64,000 nucleotides of DNA from Candidatus Hamiltonella defensa 5AT (Acyrthosiphon pisum). GTDB taxonomy: Bacteria; Pseudomonadota; Gammaproteobacteria; Enterobacterales; Enterobacteriaceae. The notes below the pieces were generated by a model that searched no databases, was not told the origin of the DNA, and saw only the letters and a program-made list of their open reading frames with translations. The DNA lies in contig NC_012751.1 of assembly GCF_000021705.1 (NCBI RefSeq), positions 1,352,006 to 1,416,005 on the forward strand, in the 5' to 3' direction. Both the position numbers and the translations under genes were made by a program. Position 1 is the first letter of the stretch; every line of letters begins with the position of its first letter. Below are positions 27,546 through 36,223 of this stretch, in pieces.

Positions 27546-27974
27546 ATGATTGAAAAAAGAGATGAAGAATATGATAAAAATCTAGAAGAAGATGAATATG
27601 AGGATGAATATGAGGATGAGGAACAGAATGAACACGAAGATGAGGAACATCAAAAAGATCAAGAAAATGATGATGGCGATGACGCCGGAAATGAAAATAA
27701 AGTGCATGAACATCATCCAGAAGATCAAAAAAAATCTTCATCTCTTTGTGCTCAGGTTCCAGTGACACTCACCTTTATCTTGCAAAAAAATAAAGTCACA
27801 GTAGAGAAATTAGAAAAAATGTATGAAGGTGAAGTGATTCCGCTTGAACCCTCTATAGAGGAAAGAATTGAAATCAGGGCCAACAATGTACGGATTGCTC
27901 GTGGCAAATTACTTGGGATGGAAAATGGAGCATTGGGTGTCGAATTAACTCAGCTTTACCAAAGTAAAACATAG
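27546..27974 (+). CDS. Putative internally initiated short SctQ form (SpaO-C)
   Basis: ATG 27546 is in frame with spaO and is preceded at six bases by AAGGA (27535-27539). SctQ genes of several systems make a short C-terminal product from such an internal start, and it forms part of the sorting platform. The product here would have 142 residues: an acidic repeat region followed by the SpoA domain (VTLTFILQKNKVTVEKL...). It lies downstream of the TGA and would escape that lesion. Confidence 0.5.
   Translation: MIEKRDEEYDKNLEEDEYEDEYEDEEQNEHEDEEHQKDQENDDGDDAGNENKVHEHHPEDQKKSSSLCAQVPVTLTFILQKNKVTVEKLEKMYEGEVIPLEPSIEERIEIRANNVRIARGKLLGMENGALGVELTQLYQSKT
27591..27620 (+). repeat. 12-bp tandem repeat coding the acidic insert of SpaO
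   Basis: GATGAATATGAG occurs twice in tandem (27591-27602, 27603-27614) and is followed by half a copy. It encodes DEYE repeats in an otherwise irregular Asp/Glu-rich stretch, probably expanded by slippage. The length is a multiple of three, so changes in copy number keep the frame. Confidence 0.85.
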
Positions 27975-27985
27975 GAAAACCTAAG

Positions 27986-28651
27986 ATGGACAATGACATT
28001 TCACTCATTTCAATTCTTGCATTTTCAACATTATTACCCTTCGTCATCGCATCAGGCACTTGCTATATCAAATTTTCGATTGTGTTTGTGATGGTCAGAA
28101 ATGCCCTCGGATTGCAGCAGATCCCGTCAAATATGACCCTCAATGGTGTCGCTTTGCTGTTAGCCAGTTTTGTGATGATGCCTATTGTCAAAAACATCTA
28201 TGAAGGCCATAAAAATGCACAATTCGATGTCAGAAACCTTTCCTCGGTGATCGAATTCGTTGAAAATGGTCTCGATGGCTATCGTTCTTATCTTGTCAAA
28301 TATGCAGATCCAGAGTTAACCCAATTTTTTGAAAAAGCCGCCTCTGACAGAAAGGAAGAAGATTTTGCTGGTGCCGAAGAGGAAAAACCCTCTATCTTTG
28401 CTCTTTTGCCTGCATACGCGTTAAGCGAAATCAAAAGCGCATTTAAAATTGGTTTTTACATTTATTTGCCCTTTGTGGTGGTTGATTTATTGATATCCAG
28501 CATTCTACTGGCGTTGGGGATGATGATGATGAGCCCTGTCACCATTTCTGTGCCGATCAAACTGGTCTTATTTGTTGTATTAGATGGCTGGACCCTGATT
28601 TCTAAAGGAATGATTTTACAATATATGGATTTAGCTGGAGCCAGCTCTTGA
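27986..28651 (+). CDS. spaP: Type III secretion export apparatus protein (SctR/SpaP)
   Basis: SctR is the core of the export-gate channel (SctR5S4T1). The 221 residues show the FliP/SpaP pattern: a hydrophobic N-terminus, FVIASGTCYIKFSIVFVMVRNALGLQQIPSN near 20-50, a cytoplasmic or periplasmic loop, and two C-terminal membrane helices. TAGGAAAA precedes the ATG. It follows spaO by 11 bases. Confidence 0.96.
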   Translation: MDNDISLISILAFSTLLPFVIASGTCYIKFSIVFVMVRNALGLQQIPSNMTLNGVALLLASFVMMPIVKNIYEGHKNAQFDVRNLSSVIEFVENGLDGYRSYLVKYADPELTQFFEKAASDRKEEDFAGAEEEKPSIFALLPAYALSEIKSAFKIGFYIYLPFVVVDLLISSILLALGMMMMSPVTISVPIKLVLFVVLDGWTLISKGMILQYMDLAGASS

Positions 28652-28667
28652 ACAGACAGAGTAAAAT

Positions 28668-28928
28668 ATGAATGATTTGGTATTTGCAGGTAACAAAGCA
28701 CTTTATTTAATTTTAACGTTAAGCGCGATTCCTGTTGCTGTGGCAACAGCAGTAGGGCTGATCATTGGCCTGATTCAAACTGTCACACAGCTACAGGAAC
28801 AAACCTTGCCGTTTGGAATCAAACTATTAAGTGTCTCTTTATGTCTTTTTTTATTAGCAGGTTGGTATGGAGACACCCTCTTGGCTTATGCACGTGAAGT
28901 GATTGGTATCGCATTGCGACGGCCATAA
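28668..28928 (+). CDS. spaQ: Type III secretion export apparatus protein (SctS/SpaQ)
   Basis: The 86-residue protein consists of two membrane hairpin helices (about 15-38 and 50-72) joined by QTVTQLQEQTLPFGIK, the conserved FliQ/SpaQ loop. Length equals that of Salmonella SpaQ. It is the expected neighbour between spaP and spaR. Confidence 0.96.
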   Translation: MNDLVFAGNKALYLILTLSAIPVAVATAVGLIIGLIQTVTQLQEQTLPFGIKLLSVSLCLFLLAGWYGDTLLAYAREVIGIALRRP

Positions 28929-28930
28929 AA

Positions 28931-29695
28931 ATGATGATAGACTTCACTAATCATTTTTTAAATGAATTAATCGTCGTTCTTTTTGCTTCTGCTCGATTAA
29001 TGCCTGCCTTCTTTCTCTTGCCTTTTTTTAGCAACAACGTATTAACCGGTTCTTTAAGACTGCCCATTACCATGCTGGTGGCTTTTTCATTATGGCCTTA
29101 TCAGGAAAAGGTATTACCTCCTTTTGAAACTTTTTTATACCTGGGCTTAGTCAGTAAAGAGCTGCTGATTGGTGTACTTTTGGCTTTCCTTATTTCCTGG
29201 CCTTTTTGGATTTTACATGCGGTAGGAGCTATTATTGATAACCAAAGGGGAGCGACCATCAGTAGTAGCATCGATCCTATCAGCGGTGTTGATACTTCAG
29301 AACTGTCTAATTTTTTTAATTTATTTGCCGCGGCGGTTTTTTTACAAGGTGGCGGCATGACTTTATTTTTAGAAAGCTATCATCAAAGCTATCAAATATG
29401 TTCCCCTCTCAGAGACTGTACTTTTGCTTTTTCTCCTATTTTTGCCATTCTCACTAAATTGATGTCAAAATCGTTAATCCTGGCCAGCCCTGTGATAGCC
29501 GTATTATTAATGACAGAAGCGATATTAGGATTATTATCCCGCTTTGCACCACAATTAAATGCGTTTTCTATTGCGCTAACCGTAAAAAGTTTAATCGCAT
29601 TTTTAGTGATCATTCTGTATTTTTCTGCTTTTATTCCAGATCAAATAAATTCCCTGTCTTTCTATTCAGAGTTGCTCCCTATTTGGTTTAAATAA
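28931..29695 (+). CDS. spaR: Type III secretion export apparatus protein (SctT/SpaR)
   Basis: The 254 residues with five or six membrane helices match FliR/SpaR (263 in Salmonella), including SARLMPAFFLLPFFSNN near 17-33 and the conserved STSIDP-like segment (here SSSIDPISG) near 115. The start lies two bases after the spaQ stop, with no strong ribosome-binding site, so coupling is likely. Confidence 0.95.
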   Translation: MMIDFTNHFLNELIVVLFASARLMPAFFLLPFFSNNVLTGSLRLPITMLVAFSLWPYQEKVLPPFETFLYLGLVSKELLIGVLLAFLISWPFWILHAVGAIIDNQRGATISSSIDPISGVDTSELSNFFNLFAAAVFLQGGGMTLFLESYHQSYQICSPLRDCTFAFSPIFAILTKLMSKSLILASPVIAVLLMTEAILGLLSRFAPQLNAFSIALTVKSLIAFLVIILYFSAFIPDQINSLSFYSELLPIWFK

Positions 29696-29870
29696 AATTT
29701 AAAAAATTTACTTTAAAATTACATTTCATGACATTTAAATAAATAATTTAATATAGAATTCAATTCGTATTAAAAAGATGAAAAAAATAAAAAAGTGAAT
29801 CATATATTCATTTTTATTTTAATGATAAAAAATAACATTAAGTTATTTAAATGAAATGAATTAATCTATT
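29696..29870. promoter_or_regulatory. AT-rich gap inside the export-apparatus gene run
   Basis: The 175 bases between spaR and spaS contain no frame and are nearly pure A/T, with a small TGAAT/ATTCA inverted repeat near 29797-29811. In SPI-1 the two genes are adjacent without such a gap. No ribosome-binding site is visible before spaS. The stretch could hold a second promoter or be a scar of a deletion. Confidence 0.4.
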
Positions 29871-30920
29871 ATGTCATCTAATAAAACAGAAAAACCGACC
29901 CAAAAAAAATTAAAAGATTCTGCAAAAAAAGGGCAATCTTTTAAAACTAAAGATTTTATTATTGCCTGTTTAATGTTAGCGGGCGTGCAATATTTAATTT
30001 CTTTTGCTTCTTTTAGTGAATTAATGTTTCTTTATAAAGAAATTATTTCTTTTAATTTTGAATACGATATTCATCGTTATACGATTTCTGTTTTATCGAT
30101 TGGATTTAAAATTTTTTTACCTATTTTATTGCTCTGTATATTTTGCTCCGCCTTACCGAGTTTATTACAAACTGGATTTTTACTAGCGACTAAAGCCATC
30201 AAACTGAATTTAGGCGCACTAAATCCGACTAAAGGATTTAAAAAAATATTCAGCTTACGCACAGCCAAAGATGCCGTTAAATCTGTTTTATATTTGGGTA
30301 CTTTTTTTGTTGCAGTCCTAGTGGTTTGGAATACAAAAAGAGGTGTTTTATTTCAACAATTACATGGCAGCAGCCCTTATGAAATCACGATGGTTTGGGG
30401 CCAGCTTTTACAAAGCATATTATGGACCTGCCTGGGATGCATCGTGATTATTTTAATTTTAGATGCCTTGGCAGAATACTTCTTGCACATCAAAGATCTG
30501 AAAATGGATAAACAGGAAGTGAAACGTGAAATGAAAGAACAAGACGGAAACCCAGAAATAAAAGGAAGGCGTCGTGAATTACATATGGAAATACTTTCGG
30601 AACAAATTAAATCGGATATTAAAAATTCACAATGTATTATTGCCAACCCAACACATATTGCAGTAGGCATTTATGTGAATCCAGATACTGTCATGATGCC
30701 TTTTATTTCAGTTTTAGAAACGAATCAAAAAGCATTGGCAGTCAGGGCTTATGCAAAAAAAGTCGGGGTCCCTGTTATTCAAAATATTTCATTAGCCAGA
30801 GCAATATATAAAAACAATAATCGCTATTCTTTTGTTCGTATGGATGAATTAGATGAACTCTTAAAATTATTGTTCTGGTTATATGATGTAGAAAGCGAAG
30901 GGTATTATAAATTACTTTAA
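29871..30920 (+). CDS. spaS: Type III secretion substrate-switch protein (SctU/SpaS)
   Basis: SctU is an autocleaving export-gate protein that switches specificity from needle subunits to translocators. The 349 residues match SpaS (356): four membrane helices in the first 210 residues, a cytoplasmic linker (KMDKQEVKREMKEQDGNPEIKGRRRE), and the autocleavage motif NPTH at 259-262. It lies 175 bases after spaR, with no clear ribosome-binding site before its ATG. Confidence 0.96.
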   Translation: MSSNKTEKPTQKKLKDSAKKGQSFKTKDFIIACLMLAGVQYLISFASFSELMFLYKEIISFNFEYDIHRYTISVLSIGFKIFLPILLLCIFCSALPSLLQTGFLLATKAIKLNLGALNPTKGFKKIFSLRTAKDAVKSVLYLGTFFVAVLVVWNTKRGVLFQQLHGSSPYEITMVWGQLLQSILWTCLGCIVIILILDALAEYFLHIKDLKMDKQEVKREMKEQDGNPEIKGRRRELHMEILSEQIKSDIKNSQCIIANPTHIAVGIYVNPDTVMMPFISVLETNQKALAVRAYAKKVGVPVIQNISLARAIYKNNNRYSFVRMDELDELLKLLFWLYDVESEGYYKLL

Positions 30921-31024
30921 ATGCACTTTATAAATTACTTTAAAGAAACTAATAAAAATATTTTTATAAAAAATGATCTATCAATAATGCAATTTTTTGA
31001 AGCATTTTAAAAACTGGGGGAAAT

Positions 31025-31543
31025 ATGAGTGTAATACGAGATATTAATCAAAAAAAAATATTAGAAATAGATGATGAAACAGCAGAAATGCTGTCTGATG
31101 CGATTATAAATTCAGCGTCTTTAAAAGATATTCATAATATTCCTGAAGAAATGATGGAGGGATTATATGCTTACGCTTACGATTTTTATCAAAAAGGAAA
31201 ACTGGATGAAGCAGAAACATTCTTTCGGTTTTTGTGCATGTATGACCTTTATAATTCTGATTATTTCGTCGGGCTCGCGGCCGTCTATCAATTAAAAAAA
31301 CAATTCAAAAAAGCCATCGATTTATACGCTATCGCGTTTGCATTAAATAAAACCTCTGATTACAAAATTGTCTTTTTGAGTGGCCAGTGTCAATTATTCA
31401 TGGGCAAACCCAGACAAGCCAAACTCTGTTTTGAATTAGTGTATGAAAAAATAGAAGATCAATTCATACGAAAAAAAGCAAAAGCGTATTTAGACACCAT
31501 GCAAAAAATAAAATCTAAAAAAACAGCCACACAGGAGGCATAA
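31025..31543 (+). CDS. sicA: Type III translocator chaperone, SicA/LcrH type
   Basis: The 172-residue product has the class II chaperone layout: an N-terminal helix and three TPR repeats (about 45-150; FYQKGKLDEAETFFRFLCMYD starts the first). Such chaperones hold the two pore proteins, and SicA also activates InvF. CTGGGGGAAAT precedes the ATG. The gene lies between spaS and the SipB-like gene, and its 3' end contains the AGGAGG that serves that gene. Confidence 0.93.
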   Translation: MSVIRDINQKKILEIDDETAEMLSDAIINSASLKDIHNIPEEMMEGLYAYAYDFYQKGKLDEAETFFRFLCMYDLYNSDYFVGLAAVYQLKKQFKKAIDLYAIAFALNKTSDYKIVFLSGQCQLFMGKPRQAKLCFELVYEKIEDQFIRKKAKAYLDTMQKIKSKKTATQEA

Positions 31544-31544
31544 C

Positions 31545-33163
31545 ATGCTGAACAATGTCGCAGGTTCATACAATCCTTTCATTCCGTCACCTGATTACCT
31601 GATTATGCCGATCCTAACCAATTTGAAGAGGAATTTGACGCTCAGGAAGATGATCATGAGGCTGAAAGTGCTGTTGATGATAGAAAAGGTTTTATAGGAC
31701 GACGCGGCTCACAAAAAGCCGCGAAAAAGCGTGCGGAACATCCTATGAAGGAAGCCGCACAACATAAAGCGAATGAGTTAGAGCTTTTTGATCCTAAAAC
31801 GTTTTTAGCTCAAGCAAATCAGGCATTATTAGAATTACAGCTCGTCGAATCTGCTGAAAAAACCGATCTTGAAAAAAATCCTGAGTTCACAGATATCCCG
31901 ATTATGAGAGCGCCTGTTAGCGGAGCGGAATCTTCCTATGGGGGATTGTACGAGCTGCTTGGAGAGGTCGCTAATATTTTGGGGGATGCGGATATTGTTA
32001 AGTTAAAAGAGAATTTAAAGTTATTGAAAGAAAACAGCAAAGCCGTAGAAAACAACTCAAAAGAAATTCAAGGTTTAGTCACTAGCAGAGAAGAACTCAA
32101 GGAAGAACTGCAAAAATTATCAAAAATCACAGATAAAGAAGAGAAGGAGAAAAAATTACAACAAATCAGTCTAAAAATTAAAGACCTAAATGAAAAAACA
32201 AATACTTTACTTAAAAATTATGATCTGACTCACGATCAAATGAAACGCATGCAAGACAATGTTTTATCTTTAACGCAATTAATGGCTGAAGTAATAAATC
32301 TGATGAGTGAGAGCGCTAGCATTGACATACAAAATACTAAAAAAGTGATGGAAGCTGAATTCCAAAACAATATTACACAAATGAAGGAGCAAATAAAAAA
32401 AAATAAAGAGGCAATGGAGAAAGCAAAAACCATGAAAGAAAAAATGGGGTGTATTGCTAAGGTGATTGGACATGTAGTCACTGCGATTACTGTTCTCAGC
32501 AGTATCGCTGCCGTTTTTACAGGGGGAGCCAGTTTAGTCATAGCGGCACTTGCTCTAGGTTTATTAGCTGCAGACAAAAGCCTGGAACTTTCTGGAAAAA
32601 AATCATTAACCGCCAGGGCCATGGAGCCCCTCATGAAAGCCATAGCTGATGGTATTGCATCTAGACTTGAAAAAGATGGTCTTGATAAAAACACGGCTAA
32701 TTTAATAGCCGCCATCTTGACTGCAATTATTTTGGTTGTAGCGCTTGTGTTAGTTTCAGCAGGCTTGGCTTTGAAATCGGTTTCTCAATTAATTTCTAAA
32801 ATCGTCCCTAAATTTATTTCAAAATTTATTGGAAAAATGTCCTCAAAAACAACCCAGTTAATGCTTAAGTACGGTAATTATGTCATGCAGGCTCTGCGTG
32901 CAATTTTACATCCAACCGGTCATGCAATAAACGGCACGGGAGAGATTATCTCGAACGAGTATAAGGGAAAGTCCGTGGATGCTCAGGCTGAGATCAAAAG
33001 GTTACAATTTGAGAGAAAGCGTATTAATGAGCTAAGACAAAGTATTGAATCGCCTATGGAAAGCATTTCTGACGCAGTAGTTCATTTAAAAGAAGATCTC
33101 AGTCAAGCGATCTTGAGAGCACTTTCGAGTATGCAAGTTTTTGTAAGAGCCATAAAAGGCTAA
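31545..33163 (+). pseudogene. sipB: SipB-like translocon protein (SctE), frameshifted
   Basis: SipB-type proteins insert in the host membrane as the pore. ATG 31545 has AGGAGG (31532-31537) in the end of sicA. Its frame stops at 31695-31697 after 50 codons. An exact 8-bp tandem duplication (CCTGATTA, 31590-31605) causes the shift; removing one copy restores one 537-residue frame to 33163. The rest has coiled coils (about 150-300), a membrane hairpin (about 310-345 and 380-410) and a C-terminal helical region, as in SipB/IpaB. Without repair only an internal start such as ATG 31745 could yield a product, and it lacks a ribosome-binding site. Confidence 0.85.
31590..31605 (+). repeat. 8-bp tandem duplication causing the sipB frameshift
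   Basis: CCTGATTA occurs at 31590-31597 and again at 31598-31605. With one copy the reading is ...SPDYADPNQ, in the frame of the long downstream coding region. With two copies the frame shifts by two and ends at 31697. Replication slippage or a sequencing or assembly error could have made it. Confidence 0.92.
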
Positions 33164-33193
33164 ATATTACTTATAATAAAAAGGAAAATACAT

Positions 33194-34477
33194 ATGAACG
33201 TTACACCAAATGACGGTAATAAAACCAATCCCAGCAGTACCCCCCCAGAAGAGTTAAATCCTCAAGAACAGCAACCATGCGCTTCTGGTGTTGAAGACTG
33301 TTCTGACACGCTTGCGGAAGATGCTATAAAGAAAAATACAAGGGCTGTTGTTTTAAAAAAAGCAAAAAAATCAACACAAGCTCATGAGTTAGGAAAAGAG
33401 GGAGCAGAAGCTGAGTTTAACAAAAATATAGAAACAGGTATCAAAAATATTAATCACTCCTATTCAAAAGCAATTGAAAAACTGGAAAATTTAGTTACAA
33501 AATTGCAGAACCATCAACATGTATCTATGGAAGAAGTTGAAGCAATCATATCTGAACATGAATCAACATTAGAGTCTGAGTCTGATTCAGACTCAGATAT
33601 AAGCGATGAAATCTCGGAAGAGATGTACAATAAAATCAATGATATCGTCGAATCAGCATTAAAAGATCCGTCAATTTTAGCAGCAGCATCTGAACATAAA
33701 AAGCTTTCTCAAAAATATGAAAAAATAATGGGTGCGCTTAAATTGGAGATCAGCAGGCCTGATATATTTTCACCTGAAAATAGAGGAAGCCTGGCTAATC
33801 TAATTTCAATGATTGGTGAACTCAAAGTTTTATTACGTGATATGCAAAGCAGTGAAATAGCTATCATGAAGAAAATGGGTGAACTATCTAAAAAAGCATT
33901 AGATTCAGAAATTTTGGGGATGAAAGAGCAAATGACGGCTGAAAAGACGGCGGCCATATATGGACTTATTTCTACCATGACCGTGTCAGCGGTTTCAGCA
34001 GTTGCGAGTTTAAAAAGTTTAACAAAGACTCATCAAGCAAAAACAAAATATAAAGAAATAGAAAGCACACATAGACCACTTGCGAAGGCTAACAAGCAAC
34101 ACGCTAACAATTCACGCAATCCAAAGGTTAAGGAAATTCATGAAAAGGAAAAAAATGAACACCTGGATGCAATTAACAAAGCATACAATAAAAAGCATGA
34201 AGAGATAAAGAAAGCAAAAGTGTATGAAAGCATCTCTAGTGCTGGGTTTCAAATGGCCGGTCAGGTTGGTGAAGTCATCAGAACCGTCACCAAGCAATCC
34301 CTGGGAGAAGAAGCGATGGTGCAACAAAAGCTCAGTGAATATGAAAAAAATCTTGCAGAGAGAGGATTACAGGATGCTCATGACGGCCTGACAAATGTCA
34401 ATAAAGGTATCAATGGAACTGCAGATATAGCATCAAATACTATAGGTAGCCAGATACAGGCCTCAAAATCGGCGTAA
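33194..34477 (+). CDS. sipC: SipC-like translocon protein (SctB)
   Basis: The 427 residues have the SctB layout: a long hydrophilic N-terminus with helical segments and a short Ser/Asp/Glu run near 130-140, one hydrophobic stretch near 255-275 (IYGLISTMTVSAVSAVASL) and a C-terminal helical region. SipC/IpaC pair with SipB as the translocation pore, and SipC also nucleates actin. Position after sipB, size (SipC 409) and the single membrane segment support the call; direct similarity is weak by eye. AAAAGGAAAA precedes the ATG. Confidence 0.72.
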   Translation: MNVTPNDGNKTNPSSTPPEELNPQEQQPCASGVEDCSDTLAEDAIKKNTRAVVLKKAKKSTQAHELGKEGAEAEFNKNIETGIKNINHSYSKAIEKLENLVTKLQNHQHVSMEEVEAIISEHESTLESESDSDSDISDEISEEMYNKINDIVESALKDPSILAAASEHKKLSQKYEKIMGALKLEISRPDIFSPENRGSLANLISMIGELKVLLRDMQSSEIAIMKKMGELSKKALDSEILGMKEQMTAEKTAAIYGLISTMTVSAVSAVASLKSLTKTHQAKTKYKEIESTHRPLAKANKQHANNSRNPKVKEIHEKEKNEHLDAINKAYNKKHEEIKKAKVYESISSAGFQMAGQVGEVIRTVTKQSLGEEAMVQQKLSEYEKNLAERGLQDAHDGLTNVNKGINGTADIASNTIGSQIQASKSA

Positions 34478-34556
34478 AAGAGCAGAAGGGGATGATTCAT
34501 CTCATACCTAATAATACAAAAAAGTTCTCAACTAAAATAATAGGATTCAACATTTT

Positions 34557-36218
34557 ATGGCTACTGCTACTGCTACTTCCAGAATCTGGATGTCTTCAAG
34601 TGAATATATAAAAACCGAACCAAATGACAAAATTCCAGAAAATCAATTGGATAAAAAAGAGAGAAGTCTTTCAGACTCTCCTTCTCTGGAATTCAAAAAC
34701 CATCATAATAATAATGCTAATGTTGAAATTTATAAAGAATCTTTAAAGAATTTTTTATCAGAATTCAAATGTTATCAGAATGAACAAACAACAGAATTAA
34801 ATCAGCACATAGGCGCAACACATCTTCGTGCAATGATAGCGTTATCAAAAGCCTCGAGTGCTGAACAGCAAACACTTTTTCAAGAGATATTTAAAAAAAC
34901 CTTCATCTCCGAGGGTGGATCAGTAGAAGTGCTGAAACGCTTTATTTTAGATTCAACAGGTCTGGAAGCGAACGAAAAAGAGTTTTGTGAACAACAGATT
35001 GCTAACCTTTTTCCTGAAACATCTTCTCTTATTTTAGACCCAGTGAATAAACAGTTAAAAAATGACAGCGGCAGTACAAATGAGCTTGATGCGCCGCCAG
35101 CCCCACCGAGCCTGCCAGGAGAACCGATTCATGTACCACCAGCGCCACCGAGCCTGCCAGCGCCACCGAGCAGCGATGGAGGTGGCCTGCTAGAAAGAGT
35201 GTATACGAAAGTAATTGGTGTTATGGAGAGTGTCAAAGATAGTTATGTTGATGTACATGGACGTGTGTCGAACGCCCAAAAAGACTATTCAAAAGAATTG
35301 AGCGAAATAAATCGTATGGAACAATGGATAGACAATACGGATAAGTCTGGCGAAAAAATAAAATTTAAAGCAGGTGCCTATCTCAACGCATTAGAGGAAT
35401 TGAAAAAGAGCTATGGGGTCGAAAAAGGAACCAAGATAGTGTTTAAGGATCAAAAAAAGTCACAAGGCGGTGATTATGTCAATGTTAATGAAGCAAATAA
35501 TGATAATGCGTCTATTGAAGTTTCGCAATATAACACTGATGGTAGTTATACCAAGAAAAAAGTCTTGTATCCTACAGTGGCAAGTGAAGTAAATGCCAAG
35601 TTAACAAAAAAAGATCAGATGACAAATTTGTGTAATGACCTTGGATTATCGCCTGAAAAGTCTCTTGTTGAAGTGAAGATATGGGATGAAAGTAAGGGAA
35701 GATATGAAACAGGCTACATTATCGTTGCGAATCCCTCTGATATAGATACTCTGATTAAGTCGGTAAAAGACACGTTTCCAGAAATTACTGAAGACTCACA
35801 ACGGACACATAAAGAATATATAGATTATCTTGAAAAGGAGTTAAAAAGACGTCAGGATCATTATAAAGACGTATCTGATCGATTTAAAAATACGTCATCT
35901 TGGGCATTTTGGGAAAAAATCCCCCTAACGACGGAGGCTAATAAATCATACGATCTTTTGAAGGCAGCAGAAAGGGAGCTGAAGGATGCGAAATCCAAAA
36001 TGGCAACAAACGATAAATTCTACGAAATAGATATTCAAAAATTTGGCCCATTGAAAACGACTGGCACCACGATGACAGATAATGCTTTAGGAGACACCAG
36101 ACAATCCGCGCAAAAATTGAGTCAAGCCCATTCGATGGCCGAAAATTTATATAAAGTATTAGCTAATGCATGTCAGATGATAGCAGAGGCTTTGATAGGA
36201 ATTGTAAGAAATTGGTGA
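34557..36218 (+). CDS. SipD-position protein, probable needle-tip protein, long form
   Basis: The 553-residue hydrophilic protein follows sipC where the tip protein gene (sipD/ipaD) lies in SPI-1. Tip proteins are 310-345 residues long. Here the C-terminal 350 residues (helical hairpin VYTKVIGVMESV...RMEQWIDNTDKSG..., then a mixed region and a C-terminal helix) could be the tip fold. The N-terminal about 175 residues are extra, and a proline-rich linker with repeated PPAPPSLP lies near 180-205. No signal peptide or membrane segment is visible. It could instead be a separate effector. Confidence 0.5.
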   Translation: MATATATSRIWMSSSEYIKTEPNDKIPENQLDKKERSLSDSPSLEFKNHHNNNANVEIYKESLKNFLSEFKCYQNEQTTELNQHIGATHLRAMIALSKASSAEQQTLFQEIFKKTFISEGGSVEVLKRFILDSTGLEANEKEFCEQQIANLFPETSSLILDPVNKQLKNDSGSTNELDAPPAPPSLPGEPIHVPPAPPSLPAPPSSDGGGLLERVYTKVIGVMESVKDSYVDVHGRVSNAQKDYSKELSEINRMEQWIDNTDKSGEKIKFKAGAYLNALEELKKSYGVEKGTKIVFKDQKKSQGGDYVNVNEANNDNASIEVSQYNTDGSYTKKKVLYPTVASEVNAKLTKKDQMTNLCNDLGLSPEKSLVEVKIWDESKGRYETGYIIVANPSDIDTLIKSVKDTFPEITEDSQRTHKEYIDYLEKELKRRQDHYKDVSDRFKNTSSWAFWEKIPLTTEANKSYDLLKAAERELKDAKSKMATNDKFYEIDIQKFGPLKTTGTTMTDNALGDTRQSAQKLSQAHSMAENLYKVLANACQMIAEALIGIVRNW

Positions 36219-36223
36219 ATACA

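Larger units (their letters stand above)
26937..27974 (+). pseudogene. spaO: Type III secretion C-ring protein (SctQ/SpaO) with in-frame TGA
   Basis: SctQ forms the cytoplasmic sorting platform. GTG 26937 overlaps the spaN stop and opens a frame that reads 56 codons to TGA at 27105-27107, then continues in the same frame for 288 codons. By comparison with SpaO from memory (GDWLEHVSP), the TGA stands where Trp is expected (GE-stop-FSHVAP), so a single TGG-to-TGA change explains it. The C-terminal SpoA/FliM-like domain is intact. Residues about 204-262 are an unusual Asp/Glu-rich insert. It could be a pseudogene, a read-through product, two working fragments, or a sequencing error. Confidence 0.85.
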
